The notes: generated from the sequence alone by a model not told the origin. 64,000 nt of DNA from Cellulophaga sp. 20_2_10 (GCF_023476645.1 NZ_JAMCOJ010000001.1:744001-808000); one strand, 5' to 3'; shown: positions 44,230-54,269, numbered from the stretch's first letter. Program-made: numbers and translations.

Positions 44230-46302
44230 CTATTTATTTAATTTCTCCTTATAATAATTGTATAACGCAAACTGTGATCGCAACTCTGGCATATTATCTT
44301 TGCGGTATGCATTATCTTGTTTAACTGAAAAGATACGCGCTTTTAAATTATCATTCCAAGAAATATCAAAAGTATCCAATAGTTGCTTTTTAATATCTTC
44401 ATCATAAATAGGACAACCAACTTCTACTCTAAAGTCCAAGTTTCTTGTCATCCAATCTGCAGATGAAATATAAATTTTTGGATCACCTTCGTTACCAAAA
44501 ATAAAAACACGTGTATGCTCTAAAAATTTATCAACTACACTAATGGCTTCTATATTCTCGCTCATTCCTTTAACTCCTGGAACTAAACAACAAATACCTC
44601 TAATAATTAATTGAACTTTTACCCCAGCATTACTAGCCTCGTAAAGTTTATCTACCATTTTATAAGAAGTTAAGCTGTTCATCTTAATTTTTATAAAAGC
44701 ATCTTTACCCGCCTTTGCATTTTCAATCTCCTGATCTATTAACGCTCTAAAAGCATTTTTTGTATAATGAGGCGACACAATTAAGTGCTTGTACTTATTA
44801 ATCTTATAACTAGTTTCAAAAAAATCAAAAACTTTATTTAACTCTTTTAAGATTGATGAGTGCGCCGTAAACAACGTATAATCTGTATAAATCTTAGCAG
44901 TAGACTCATTAAAGTTCCCGGTACTAATAAAACCATAACGTTTTAATCCTTCTGCTTCCTCTCTCTCTATAACACATATTTTACTATGTACTTTTAAGCC
45001 TGGTACTCCAAAAATAAGCTTAACTCCTTCTGCTTGTAACAACTCTGCATATTCAATATTTGCTTGCTCATCAAATCTTGCTTGCAATTCTATTTGAACA
45101 GTTACTTGCTTACCATTTTTAACTGCATTTATTAAAGAAGAAACTACTTGAGAATTACTTGCTAACCTATAAACAGTAAGCTTTATAGTTCTTACGTGAG
45201 GGTCTAATGCTGCCTCTCTTAAAAATTTAGTGATGTAAGAGAATGTATGGTATGGCGTATACTGCAAATGATCTTTCTCTGCAATACGCTCTAAAATACT
45301 ACCTTCTAAACTAAAATCCTTAACAGGTAAAGGGCTAATTTTCTCGTACATTAGGTCCTTACGACCTAAGCTAGGAAATTTCATATAATCTCTACGGTTG
45401 TGATAAATACCTCCCGGAATTATACTATCCGTTTCTTCTATCCCCATCTTTTCCATTAAAAAAGCCAAGGTATCTTTTGCTATTCTTTTATCATATACAA
45501 AACGAACTGGATCACTAATCTTACGATGCTCCACACTAGAAGAAATTTTCTCTATAAAACTCTTACTAAGATCATTATCTATATCTAATTCCGCGTCTCT
45601 AGTAATCTTAATCATGTGCGCTGAGATAGACTTATACGTAAACATATTAAAAATATGACGCAAAGAATACCTAATTAAATCATCCAAAAGAATAATATAA
45701 TTTTTATCTCCTTCTTTTGGCAATTCTACAAAACGCTCTATTTCTTTAGGAATCTCTATTAATGCATACTTATTTTCCGGAACACCATCTTCATCAACAT
45801 TATTTAATACCATTTTTATGGCCAAATAAGCTGCGGTATCTTTTAACAAAGGAAACTCTCTTAAATCATTTAAAACAATTGTCATTAAACGAGGGCTTAC
45901 TTTTTCGGTAAAGTATGTTTTTATAAAAGCTTCTTGATTTTTAGTAACTTCTTTTTCATTAATAATAAAGATATTCTTTGTCTCTAACTCTTTTTCAATA
46001 TCACCTAAAATCTTTAAACTTCTAGTCTGCTGCTTTATAACTATAGTTGTAATTTCCTCTAATAAATCTTTAGCTTTTTCGCCACCCAAAACACTTTTAC
46101 CTGTTTTACCTGCGTCTACAATACGCTTTACAGTTGCGTAACGCACCTTAAAGAATTCATCTAAATTATTAGAAAATATACCTAAAAAACGTAACCTCTC
46201 TATTAACGGAACTTTTACATCTGCACTTTCTTGCAATACTCGCGCGTTAAAACTTAACCAGCTAATTTCTCTATTTATATATTGATATTTAGTCTTAATC
46301 AT
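44230..46302 (-). CDS. ppk1: Polyphosphate kinase 1
   Basis: The 690-residue enzyme polymerises the terminal phosphate of ATP into polyphosphate. The N-terminal Y-I-N-R-E-I-S-W-L-S-F-N-A-R-V-L motif is diagnostic. The phosphorylated-histidine region V-H-S-K-I-C-V-I (about residue 440) and S-T-G-N-F-N-E-S-T-A-K follow, in two phospholipase-D-like domains. Its first codons overlap the SixA-like gene by 8 bp. Confidence 0.96.
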   Translation of the reverse strand: MIKTKYQYINREISWLSFNARVLQESADVKVPLIERLRFLGIFSNNLDEFFKVRYATVKRIVDAGKTGKSVLGGEKAKDLLEEITTIVIKQQTRSLKILGDIEKELETKNIFIINEKEVTKNQEAFIKTYFTEKVSPRLMTIVLNDLREFPLLKDTAAYLAIKMVLNNVDEDGVPENKYALIEIPKEIERFVELPKEGDKNYIILLDDLIRYSLRHIFNMFTYKSISAHMIKITRDAELDIDNDLSKSFIEKISSSVEHRKISDPVRFVYDKRIAKDTLAFLMEKMGIEETDSIIPGGIYHNRRDYMKFPSLGRKDLMYEKISPLPVKDFSLEGSILERIAEKDHLQYTPYHTFSYITKFLREAALDPHVRTIKLTVYRLASNSQVVSSLINAVKNGKQVTVQIELQARFDEQANIEYAELLQAEGVKLIFGVPGLKVHSKICVIEREEAEGLKRYGFISTGNFNESTAKIYTDYTLFTAHSSILKELNKVFDFFETSYKINKYKHLIVSPHYTKNAFRALIDQEIENAKAGKDAFIKIKMNSLTSYKMVDKLYEASNAGVKVQLIIRGICCLVPGVKGMSENIEAISVVDKFLEHTRVFIFGNEGDPKIYISSADWMTRNLDFRVEVGCPIYDEDIKKQLLDTFDISWNDNLKARIFSVKQDNAYRKDNMPELRSQFALYNYYKEKLNK

Positions 46303-46780
46303 TCTTTAAATTTTTAGGGAATAATACATTTAGCGTATTACCTTTGGTAATAGCTTTCCACTCTAACACATTAAAATTTAGCTCTACCAAACCTGCTGTG
46401 GGTACATTTTCAATCTCTTTATCTCCCCATAAATTAACAATATGAGTTAAGGCGTGGTTGTGTCCAAAAATAAAAACATTTTCCAAACTATTATCTAAGG
46501 ATTTTATAAAGTTGATTACGTGTTCTCCTGAGAAATCGTAAAGTTCATCATAAATACGTAAGTCACTAGAAGGTATGTTTAGCACTCTTAAAAAGATATT
46601 ACACGTATGTAATGCTCTGTTAGCCGGACTAGAAAAAACGGCATCTATAACCGGCTCTTTAATAGCACTAGCTACTAAATAAGCATCATTAATACCGCGT
46701 TCTAACAAAGGTCTATCTCTGTCTGAAACATCGTAATTCCAAGAAGATTTTCCGTGACGAATTAAGGTTAGCTTTTTCAT
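46295..46780 (-). CDS. sixA: SixA-like histidine phosphatase
   Basis: The 161-residue protein has the RHG motif L-I-R-H-G-K-S-S-W-N (6-15, His9) and the second catalytic histidine in F-G-H-N-H-A-L-T-H. This is the SixA branch of histidine phosphatases, which remove phosphate from phosphohistidine, for example in HPt domains. It is the first gene of the operon with ppk1 and ppx, overlapping ppk1 by 8 bp. Confidence 0.9.
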   Translation of the reverse strand: MKKLTLIRHGKSSWNYDVSDRDRPLLERGINDAYLVASAIKEPVIDAVFSSPANRALHTCNIFLRVLNIPSSDLRIYDELYDFSGEHVINFIKSLDNSLENVFIFGHNHALTHIVNLWGDKEIENVPTAGLVELNFNVLEWKAITKGNTLNVLFPKNLKND

Positions 46781-46875
46781 TCAATTTTAATGCTGTTATA
46801 GATTAAAAAATTAAATGGAAAAATACAAAAACTTATTAGAATTTACTCAATGTATTACCGCTTCTTAATCATTAT

Positions 46876-48051
46876 TTAATCTTTTCTCCACTTTTTTGTT
46901 TCTTCAAAAACGTGGGTCAAAATTGCTGCATCTTGTTCCGTAAATTCTATATTACGTCTTTCCATCATAACTTTTGCTGTCTCAAAAGCTTTTTTAGTGC
47001 CATAGGTTGTAAAACCAGAAGCTCCACCCCAACTAAAACTAGGTACAAAATTTCTTGGAAAGCCTGGTACGTAAATATTAACGTTTACACCTACTACCGT
47101 ACCTGTGTTAAACATTGTATTTATAGCACTTTTACTATGATCACCCATCATTAAGCCACAGAATTGTAGTCCTGTTTGCTCAAATTTTTCGGTTTCATAA
47201 CTCCATAACTTAACTTTAGCATAATTGTTCTTTAGGTTAGAGTTGTTAGAGTCTGCACCTATGTTACACCACTCTCCTAAAACAGAATTTCCTAAATAAC
47301 CTTCATGACCTTTACTAGAATACCCAAAAATAACCGAATTACTTACTTCACCACAAACTTTACCATAAGGACCAATAGTTGTAGCTCCGTATATTTTTGC
47401 TCCCATTTTTATTACCGCATTGTTACATAGTGCCAAACCACCACGTATCATTGCACCTTCCCAAATTTCTGCATCCCTACCAACATAAATAGGACCTTTT
47501 GTAGCATTAAGAATACAATGCTCTACAATAGCACCTTCTTCTATAAAAATGTTTTCTGGGTTAATTACAGTATTGGTTTTAGAAATAGGCATACTAGTTC
47601 TTCCGGCAGTAACAAGATCAAAATCTTCTTGCAATGCTTCTTCATTCTTAGAAAAAATATCCCAAGTTTGTTCTATTGTTAGTACGTCTCCTTTAAAATC
47701 TAGTACTTGGTAAGTATCAAAATCTATTTCATCTTGAGCCTCTTTAGCAAAAAAGGCAACAATATTATCGTTGTGATAGATGACCTGATTCTCTTTTAAA
47801 TCTTCAATTAAAGCAACCAAAGTAGCATTAGGAAGGTAAGATGCATTAATCATTACATTCTCTTCTAACTCCACCATAGGGTGTTTTTCACTTAAATAAT
47901 CTTCTGTAATTGTACTTGTAGTACTTCCAAGATGCATTTCCCACTTCTCACGAATGGTAAGTATACCTACTCTAATCTCTGCAACAGGCCTAGTAAAAGT
48001 GAAGGGTAATAATGCTGTTCTTGCGCTACCATCAAATAAAATATAATTCAT
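46876..48051 (-). CDS. GlmU-family sugar nucleotidyltransferase/acyltransferase-like protein
   Basis: The 391-residue protein has an N-terminal nucleotidyltransferase-like region (F-D-G-S-A-R-T-A-L-L-P-F-T-F-T-R-P-V-A-E-I-R-V-G-I). The C-terminal left-handed beta-helix shows hexapeptide turns (I-Y-V-G-R-D-A-E-I, I-F-G-Y-S-S-K-G-H-E-G-Y-L-G). This is the Bacteroidota GlmU-like family. The pyrophosphorylase signature L-A-A-G-x-G-T-R-M is missing, so it may not be a true GlmU; cell-envelope sugar metabolism is the general guess. A terminator and the rpmE2 gene lie upstream. Confidence 0.85.
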   Translation of the reverse strand: MNYILFDGSARTALLPFTFTRPVAEIRVGILTIREKWEMHLGSTTSTITEDYLSEKHPMVELEENVMINASYLPNATLVALIEDLKENQVIYHNDNIVAFFAKEAQDEIDFDTYQVLDFKGDVLTIEQTWDIFSKNEEALQEDFDLVTAGRTSMPISKTNTVINPENIFIEEGAIVEHCILNATKGPIYVGRDAEIWEGAMIRGGLALCNNAVIKMGAKIYGATTIGPYGKVCGEVSNSVIFGYSSKGHEGYLGNSVLGEWCNIGADSNNSNLKNNYAKVKLWSYETEKFEQTGLQFCGLMMGDHSKSAINTMFNTGTVVGVNVNIYVPGFPRNFVPSFSWGGASGFTTYGTKKAFETAKVMMERRNIEFTEQDAAILTHVFEETKKWRKD

Positions 48052-48080
48052 AAGATTAAAACTTTTTAATTAAAAACTAA

Positions 48081-48120
48081 AAAAAGTCACATTTCAAAAT
48101 AAATTGAAAAGTGACTTTTT
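48081..48120 (-). terminator. Intrinsic terminator after rpmE2
   Basis: AAAAAGTCAC pairs with GTGACTTTTT, with an additional TTTCAA/TTGAAA pairing inside; it lies between rpmE2 and the GlmU-like gene on the minus strand. Confidence 0.8.
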
Positions 48121-48141
48121 AAATATATTGTAAAGAAATTA

Positions 48142-48393
48142 TTACTTCGTAAATTTCTTGTATTTGTTTTTGAACTTGTCAATACGTCCAGCAGTATCTA
48201 CTAACTTAGCTTTACCTGTATAAAACGGGTGAGATGTTCTAGAGATTTCCAATTTTATTAATGGATACTCAACACCTTCTACTTCTAGTGTTTCTTTTGT
48301 ATTTGCTGTAGATTTAGTTAAAAATACCTCTTCGTTAGACATATCTTTAAACGCTACTAATCTATAATTCTCTGGGTGTATACCTTTTCTCAT
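48142..48393 (-). CDS. rpmE2: 50S ribosomal protein L31, type B
   Basis: The 83-residue protein starts [11 protein letters not shown] and contains S-H-P-F-Y-T-G-K, the hallmarks of L31. It lacks the C-x-x-C zinc motif and is longer than the zinc form, so it is the type B (zinc-independent) version. Monocistronic: a strong promoter upstream and a terminator downstream. Confidence 0.96.
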   Translation of the reverse strand: MRKGIHPENYRLVAFKDMSNEEVFLTKSTANTKETLEVEGVEYPLIKLEISRTSHPFYTGKAKLVDTAGRIDKFKNKYKKFTK

Positions 48394-48433
48394 TTTTTAA
48401 AAACTTTAATTCTTCTAAATAAATTTAGCGGTG

Positions 48434-48463
48434 CAAAAATACGCATTTTTATGAAAACCACAA
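48434..48463 (-). promoter_or_regulatory. rpmE2 promoter, TTG-N19-TATTTTTG
   Basis: On the minus strand: TTG (48463-48461), 19-base spacer, TATTTTTG (48441-48434), about 40 bases before the ATG. An ideal Bacteroidota housekeeping promoter. Confidence 0.75.
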
Positions 48464-48558
48464 TGTTTATCTAAAAAAAAAGATAAAAAAAATAACATAG
48501 TTTGTACTGTAACAAATTTACAAAAAAGATTACTAACTAAGTAACAACCTAAAATAAT

Positions 48559-49083
48559 ATGAAAATGGAAGAAAATTTACCAAAAACTGGAAAGTACGCA
48601 TTAAACTACGGATTAATGTTAGGAGGTATTAGCGTGGTGTTTGGATTAATGTTATTCTCTTTAGATATGCATTACCAAGGTGGCGCAATGGTATTTGTTG
48701 TGTCTATGTTATTGACCTTAGCTTTTATCTTAATAGGTATGTTTCAATTTAAAAAAGCAAACGGAGGTTTTATTTCTGTTGGTCAGGCTTTAAAAATAGG
48801 AGTAGGTGTTAGTTTAGTTGGTGGTATTATAGGTATAATATTTAACCAAATACTTGTAGGTGTAATAGACCCCGACTTTATGACTAAAGCTACCGAATAT
48901 CAAAAAGCTATGCTTTTAGAGTCTGGCTTAACTATAGAACAAATAGAAGCAAATATAGAGATGACCAAACCATTTCAAACACCAACAATGCAAATCTTAT
49001 TTGGATTATTATATAGCATTATAATGGGCTTTATTCTTTCTTTAATTCCTGCATTACTAATAAAAAAGCAAGAAACTATTTAG
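48559..49083 (+). CDS. DUF4199 domain-containing membrane protein
   Basis: The 174-residue protein has four hydrophobic helices (about 14-32, 38-60, 74-100 and 145-167) with a soluble loop of charged residues between the third and fourth. This matches DUF4199, an inner-membrane family of unknown function found upstream of glycosyltransferase genes in this group. The start is M-K-M-E-E-N; the second ATG (48565) is an equal candidate. The next gene follows after 37 bp. Confidence 0.88.
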   Translation: MKMEENLPKTGKYALNYGLMLGGISVVFGLMLFSLDMHYQGGAMVFVVSMLLTLAFILIGMFQFKKANGGFISVGQALKIGVGVSLVGGIIGIIFNQILVGVIDPDFMTKATEYQKAMLLESGLTIEQIEANIEMTKPFQTPTMQILFGLLYSIIMGFILSLIPALLIKKQETI

Positions 49084-49090
49084 GAATTTG

Positions 49091-49098
49091 TACTTTTG
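49091..49098 (+). promoter_or_regulatory. Possible internal promoter, -7 box TACTTTTG
   Basis: TAnnTTTG match in the gap between the DUF4199 and glycosyltransferase genes, 22 bases before the ATG. No -33 TTG. Confidence 0.4.
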
Positions 49099-49120
49099 AA
49101 TATATTTTCAAGAGTACCTT

Positions 49121-50071
49121 ATGAACTTATCTATTGTTATTCCCCTTTTAAACGAGGAAGAATCATTAAAAGAACTACATGATTGGATTGTATCCGTAAT
49201 GCAATCCAATCATTTTTTATATGAAATACTTTTTATAGACGATGGCAGCACAGATAATTCTTGGAGCGTTATAACCGAGTTATCTGCAGTAAATCCAAAT
49301 GTAAAAGGTATTCGTTTTCAACGCAACTTTGGTAAGTCGCAAGCCTTACACGCAGGGTTTAAAGCTGTACAAGGCGATGTTGTTATTACTATGGATGCGG
49401 ATCTACAAGACAACCCAGAGGAAATTCCTGAACTTTATAACCTTATTATAAAAGACGGATTTGATCTTATTTCTGGCTGGAAAAAGAAGCGTTACGACTC
49501 TGTTATTGCTAAAAACTTACCTTCTAAATTATTTAATTGGGCTGCGCAACAAACATCTGGTGTTAAACTACATGATTTTAACTGCGGATTAAAAGCATAC
49601 AGAAAAGATGTTGTTAAAAATATTGAAGTTTCTGGAGAAATGCACCGTTACATACCTGTACTGGCAAAAAATGCAGGTTTTACAAAGATTGATGAAAAAG
49701 TGGTGCAACACCAAGCACGCAAATACGGAAGCACTAAATTTGGAATGGAGCGTTTTGTAAATGGATTTTTAGATCTAATTACAATCTGGTTTTTATCTAA
49801 ATTTGGAAAAAGACCAATGCATCTTTTTGGGGCCTTAGGAGCTATGATGTTTATTATAGGTCTTGGATTTGCCTTGTATTTAGGAATAGATAAACTTTTT
49901 CTTAATAAATTTGGACGGTTAATTACAGAAAGACCACAATTCTACATTGCCTTAACCGCTATGGTTATGGGTAGTCAGTTATTTTTAGCAGGCTTTATAG
50001 GAGAAATTATTGTCCGTTCTAAAAAAAATGAAACAAGATATTCTATCTCTGAAGAGCTAAATATCAACTAA
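49121..50071 (+). CDS. Family 2 glycosyltransferase with two C-terminal membrane helices (GtrB/ArnC-like)
   Basis: The 316-residue protein has the GT-A start I-V-I-P-L-L-N-E-E-E-S-L, F-I-D-D-G-S-T-D-N-S and the metal-binding D-A-D-L-Q-D motif near residue 92. The C-terminus has two membrane helices (about 236-256 and 272-295). This is the layout of polyprenyl-phosphate sugar transferases (GtrB, ArnC, DPM1), which charge a lipid carrier on the cytosolic face. It stands with a phosphohexomutase and an ABC exporter, so a surface glycan or lipid modification pathway is likely. Confidence 0.93.
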   Translation: MNLSIVIPLLNEEESLKELHDWIVSVMQSNHFLYEILFIDDGSTDNSWSVITELSAVNPNVKGIRFQRNFGKSQALHAGFKAVQGDVVITMDADLQDNPEEIPELYNLIIKDGFDLISGWKKKRYDSVIAKNLPSKLFNWAAQQTSGVKLHDFNCGLKAYRKDVVKNIEVSGEMHRYIPVLAKNAGFTKIDEKVVQHQARKYGSTKFGMERFVNGFLDLITIWFLSKFGKRPMHLFGALGAMMFIIGLGFALYLGIDKLFLNKFGRLITERPQFYIALTAMVMGSQLFLAGFIGEIIVRSKKNETRYSISEELNIN

Positions 50072-50103
50072 AATATATTTTACCACTTAAAAAACCATTA
50101 AAA

Positions 50104-51813
50104 ATGAGTTCAATTTTAGAATCTGCAAAAACTTGGCTTACAGCTACTTTTGATACAAATACAACATCTAAAGTAGCAGATTTAATACAAAACAAACCAG
50201 AAGAATTAAACGATAGTTTTTACAAAAACTTAGAGTTTGGCACTGGTGGTATGCGCGGTATTATGGGCGTTGGCACCAACCGTATTAATAAATATACGCT
50301 AGGTAAAAATACTCAAGGAATTAGTAACTACTTAAAAAAGGTATATCCTAATGAAGAATTAAAAGTTGTTATTGCTTACGACTGTAGGCACAATAGTGAC
50401 ACACTAGCCAAAACTGTTGCAGACGTTTTTTCTGCTAATGGTATTAAAGTTTATTTATTTTCAGATTTAAGAACAACACCTGCTTTATCATTTTCAGTTA
50501 AACATTTAAATTGCCATGTTGGTATTGTACTTACAGCATCTCATAATCCACCAGAATACAATGGCTATAAGGTATACTGGACAGATGGCGGACAAATTGT
50601 ACCACCACAAGACAAAGAGATTATATCAGAAATAAATAAACTAGATTTTAGTGAGGTGAATTTTAATGCTGATGAAGCTAAAATTGAATTAATAGATACA
50701 GAAGTAGATGAAGCCTTCTTAAGTGCTTCGGTAAAAAATGGTAGTTTTAATGCTAAAGGTAAAGACGATTTTAAAATTGTTTTCACTTCATTACACGGTA
50801 CTTCTATAACCGCTGTTCCAGAAGTTTTAAAACGTGCTGGCTATAAAAATGTAACTATAATAGAAGAGCAAGCAAAACCTGACGGTGATTTCCCAACAGT
50901 TGTTTCGCCTAACCCAGAAGAGCCAGAAGCACTTTCTATGGCGATTAAAAAAGCCGAGGAAATTGGAGCAGATATTGTTATTGGCACAGATCCAGATTGT
51001 GACAGGCTAGGTGTTGCTGTTCGTAATTTGGAAGGAAAATTAGAGTTGCTAAACGGCAACCAGACAATGGTTTTAATGACCAAGTTCCTTCTAGAACAAC
51101 GCAAACAAAAAGGATTTACAGGAAATGAGTTTATAGGCTCTACCATTGTATCTACGCCTATGATGAATAAGTTAGCAGATCTTTACAATGTAGAATGTAA
51201 AACTGCTTTAACTGGTTTTAAATGGATAGCTAAAATGATTAAAGACGCACCTAACCAATACTTTGTAGGTGGTGGCGAAGAAAGTTTTGGTTTTATGGTG
51301 GGCGATTTTGTACGCGATAAAGATGCGGTTACCTCTACCCTATTGGCTTGCGAAATTGGAGCAAATGCTAAAGCAAACGGAAGTTCTTTTTACAAAGATT
51401 TAATAGACACCTACGTAGACTGTGGTTTTTACAAAGAAAAATTAGTTTCTTTAACTAAAAAAGGAGCTACTGGAGCAGAGGAGATTAAGCAAATGATGGT
51501 CGATTTTAAAAACAATCCTGTAACAACCATAGATGGCTCTAAAGTAGCATGGATAGAAGATTACAATACATCTACAGCTAAAAATATAATCACTGGAGAA
51601 GAAAAAGAAATTACCATTCCTAAGTCTAATGTATTAATTTACATTGCAGAAGACGGCACAAAAATGGCTGCAAGACCAAGTGGCACAGAGCCTAAAATAA
51701 AATTTTATTTTAGTGTGAATACCACCTTAGAAAAAGCTGAAGATTTTACAGCTAAAAACATCGAGTTAGAAGAAAAAATAAACAGAATTCTAAAAGAACT
51801 GAATTTAAATTAA
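50104..51813 (+). CDS. Phosphoglucomutase/phosphomannomutase family (phospho-sugar mutase)
   Basis: The 569-residue enzyme moves phosphate between C1 and C6 of a hexose. Domain 1 has the phosphoserine loop T-A-S-H-N-P-P (Ser146). The metal loop G-T-D-P-D-C-D-R is at 294-301, and the phosphate-binding R-P-S-G-T-E-P-K lies near the C-terminus. The length fits the PGM2/PgcA group, which uses glucose or mannose phosphates. Its stop and the ABC transporter start overlap (TAATG). Confidence 0.95.
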   Translation: MSSILESAKTWLTATFDTNTTSKVADLIQNKPEELNDSFYKNLEFGTGGMRGIMGVGTNRINKYTLGKNTQGISNYLKKVYPNEELKVVIAYDCRHNSDTLAKTVADVFSANGIKVYLFSDLRTTPALSFSVKHLNCHVGIVLTASHNPPEYNGYKVYWTDGGQIVPPQDKEIISEINKLDFSEVNFNADEAKIELIDTEVDEAFLSASVKNGSFNAKGKDDFKIVFTSLHGTSITAVPEVLKRAGYKNVTIIEEQAKPDGDFPTVVSPNPEEPEALSMAIKKAEEIGADIVIGTDPDCDRLGVAVRNLEGKLELLNGNQTMVLMTKFLLEQRKQKGFTGNEFIGSTIVSTPMMNKLADLYNVECKTALTGFKWIAKMIKDAPNQYFVGGGEESFGFMVGDFVRDKDAVTSTLLACEIGANAKANGSSFYKDLIDTYVDCGFYKEKLVSLTKKGATGAEEIKQMMVDFKNNPVTTIDGSKVAWIEDYNTSTAKNIITGEEKEITIPKSNVLIYIAEDGTKMAARPSGTEPKIKFYFSVNTTLEKAEDFTAKNIELEEKINRILKELNLN

Positions 51814-53642
51814 TGAATTACTTTAAAAAAATATTAGTTTTTGCAAAGCCTTACAGAAAGTATGCAATACTAAATATAATTTCCAATATCTTTTATGCGC
51901 TATTTAGCACGCTAGCAATGGTATCTTTATTTCCAATGCTTGCTGTACTTTTTGGAGACACAGAAGCGGTTACTGTAGCTCCAGAATGGAGTGGAATTAC
52001 AGAAATGAAGGATTATACCATAGATTACTTAAACTTTTTTATTACTGAAAATGTTGGTGACGGTAACCAAGGAGATGCCCTTATGCTAATGGTTGGGCTG
52101 GTTATAGGTATGTTTTTCTTAAAAAATGTATTTGGTTACTTAGCAATGTATTTTATTACATTTTTAAGAAACGGTGTTCTAAAAGATTTAAGAAATGCTT
52201 TGTATGATAAAACTGTAGAACTACCAATATCTTACTATTCAGAAAAAAGAAAAGGAGATACTATTGCACGTATCACTTCTGATGTTTTAGAGATTCAACA
52301 TTCGTTTTTATCTGTATTAGAGTTAATAGTTAGAGAACCACTTACTATTATATTTACAATTGCAGCAATGCTTACTTTTAGTCCGCAATTAACCTTATTT
52401 GTATTTATTTTTCTACCTATTTCTGGATTTTTAATCTCATTAATAGGAAAGTCATTAAAAAAGAAATCTGATAAAGTACAGCAAGAACAAGGTACATTTT
52501 TATCAATTTTAGAAGAAACCTTAGGCGGTTTACGCGTTATAAAAGCCTTTAATGCAGAAAAAACTTTTGCAGGAACATTTCAAAAATCAACCAACAGATT
52601 TTTTAGATTTTCTAATAGCTTATTAAACAGACAAAATCTTGCATCGCCTGCTAGTGAATTTTTAGGCATTGGTGTAATTGGTATTTTACTTTGGTATGGT
52701 GGACGAATGGTCCTGGTTGAAAAAACGCTAGAAGCCGGTTTATTTATAACATATATGGGCCTTGCCTACCAAATACTAACTCCTGCTAAAGCAATGAGTA
52801 AAGCATCTTATGGGGTTAAAAAAGGAAATGCTGCCGCAGAACGTGTTATAGAAATATTAGAAACTAAAAACCCTATCGCAGAAAAAGAAAACGCAATTGT
52901 TAAAGAAGAATTTAAAAGTAATATTACTTTAAAAAACATCTCTTTTAAATATAATGATGATTATGTACTTAAAAACTTTAATCTAACTGTAAACAAAGGA
53001 AAAACAGTTGCTCTTGTTGGACAATCAGGTAGTGGAAAAAGTACCATTGCAAACCTGGTTACTCGTTTTTACGATGTTAACGAAGGTGAAATAACTATTG
53101 ATGGAGACAACATAAAAGACCTTACTAAAAAGTCGCTTAGAAATTTAATGGGGTTAGTTACACAAGATTCTATTTTGTTTAACGACAGTATAAAAAATAA
53201 CATTGCTTTAGGTAAAATTAACGCCACTGAAGAAGAAATTATTGAAGCCGCAAAAATTGCAAACGCCCACGACTTTATTATGGAGCAACCAAATGGCTAC
53301 GAAACTAATATTGGCGACAGTGGTAATAAATTAAGTGGAGGTCAAAAACAACGATTGTCTATTGCGCGTGCTGTTCTTAAAAACCCTCCAATAATGATTT
53401 TAGACGAGGCTACCTCTGCTTTAGATACAGAAAGCGAGCGTTTGGTACAAGATGCATTAGAAAAGATGATGCAAAATAGAACCTCCATTGTTATTGCTCA
53501 TAGATTATCTACGATACAAAGCGCAGATATAATTGTAGTTTTACAGAAAGGAGAAATTGTAGAGCAAGGATCTCATACAGAATTAATTAGTAATAATAGT
53601 GTCTACAAGAAACTAGTAGACATGCAATCTTTTGACGTTTAG
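51813..53642 (+). CDS. ABC exporter, fused permease and ATPase (MsbA-like)
   Basis: The 609-residue protein has a six-helix permease domain (residues about 15-330) and a nucleotide-binding domain. The latter contains Walker A G-Q-S-G-S-G-K-S-T (403-411), signature L-S-G-G-Q (507-511), Walker B I-M-I-L-D-E-A-T-S-A and the H-loop I-A-H-R-L-S-T. Half-transporters of this kind dimerise to flip lipids such as lipid A core or drugs. Coupling to the hexomutase and lipid-linked glycosyltransferase suggests a lipid or glycolipid substrate. Confidence 0.95.
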   Translation: MNYFKKILVFAKPYRKYAILNIISNIFYALFSTLAMVSLFPMLAVLFGDTEAVTVAPEWSGITEMKDYTIDYLNFFITENVGDGNQGDALMLMVGLVIGMFFLKNVFGYLAMYFITFLRNGVLKDLRNALYDKTVELPISYYSEKRKGDTIARITSDVLEIQHSFLSVLELIVREPLTIIFTIAAMLTFSPQLTLFVFIFLPISGFLISLIGKSLKKKSDKVQQEQGTFLSILEETLGGLRVIKAFNAEKTFAGTFQKSTNRFFRFSNSLLNRQNLASPASEFLGIGVIGILLWYGGRMVLVEKTLEAGLFITYMGLAYQILTPAKAMSKASYGVKKGNAAAERVIEILETKNPIAEKENAIVKEEFKSNITLKNISFKYNDDYVLKNFNLTVNKGKTVALVGQSGSGKSTIANLVTRFYDVNEGEITIDGDNIKDLTKKSLRNLMGLVTQDSILFNDSIKNNIALGKINATEEEIIEAAKIANAHDFIMEQPNGYETNIGDSGNKLSGGQKQRLSIARAVLKNPPIMILDEATSALDTESERLVQDALEKMMQNRTSIVIAHRLSTIQSADIIVVLQKGEIVEQGSHTELISNNSVYKKLVDMQSFDV

Positions 53643-53696
53643 TTTTAAACCTTTTTATTTTAATTAAGTCAAATAATTAAACAAGTACAGTTTTTG

Positions 53697-54236
53697 ATGA
53701 CCGAAGAAGCTTTAGTACATCAACTTAAAGAAAAAACCTCTCAGGCCAAGGCTTTTGAGGTGCTAGTTGATACCTATAAAGAAAGACTTTATTGGCATAT
53801 TCGTAAAATTGTACTAAACCACGATGACGCTGATGATGTGCTCCAAAATACATTTATTAAAGTATTTAGAAACATAGATAAGTTTAAAGGTGATAGCAAA
53901 TTATTCTCTTGGATATATCGTATTGCTACCAATGAGTCCTTATCCTTTTTAAAAACAAAATCTAAAATGCTTGGCGTTACTAGCGAGGAACTACAAGATT
54001 TATTGTTAAACAACTTGCAGTCTGATGTTTATTTTGAAGGTGATGAAATCCAATTAAAACTACAAAAAGCAATTAGCATACTGCCAGAAAAGCAAAAATT
54101 AGTGTTTAATATGAAATATTTTGACGAATTAAAATACGAAGAAATATCAGAGATACTAGGCACTTCCGTTGGTGGTTTAAAGGCTTCTTACCATCAAGCA
54201 GCAAAAAAAATTGAAAATTATTTAAAAAGCAATTAA
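53697..54236 (+). CDS. ECF-type RNA polymerase sigma factor
   Basis: The 179-residue protein has sigma region 2 (W-H-I-R-K-I-V-L-N-H-D-D-A-D-D-V-L-Q-N-T-F-I-K-V-F-R) followed by I-Y-R-I-A-T-N-E, and a region 4 helix-turn-helix (K-Y-E-E-I-S-E-I-L-G-T-S-V-G-G-L-K-A-S). The ATG at 53697 is directly preceded by an overlapping TTG at 53694; ATG is preferred. It is followed by a putative membrane anti-sigma factor and a secreted partner. Confidence 0.95.
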   Translation: MTEEALVHQLKEKTSQAKAFEVLVDTYKERLYWHIRKIVLNHDDADDVLQNTFIKVFRNIDKFKGDSKLFSWIYRIATNESLSFLKTKSKMLGVTSEELQDLLLNNLQSDVYFEGDEIQLKLQKAISILPEKQKLVFNMKYFDELKYEEISEILGTSVGGLKASYHQAAKKIENYLKSN

Positions 54237-54269
54237 ACCATTTAGAGTATTGACAGTCAAATTATAAGT

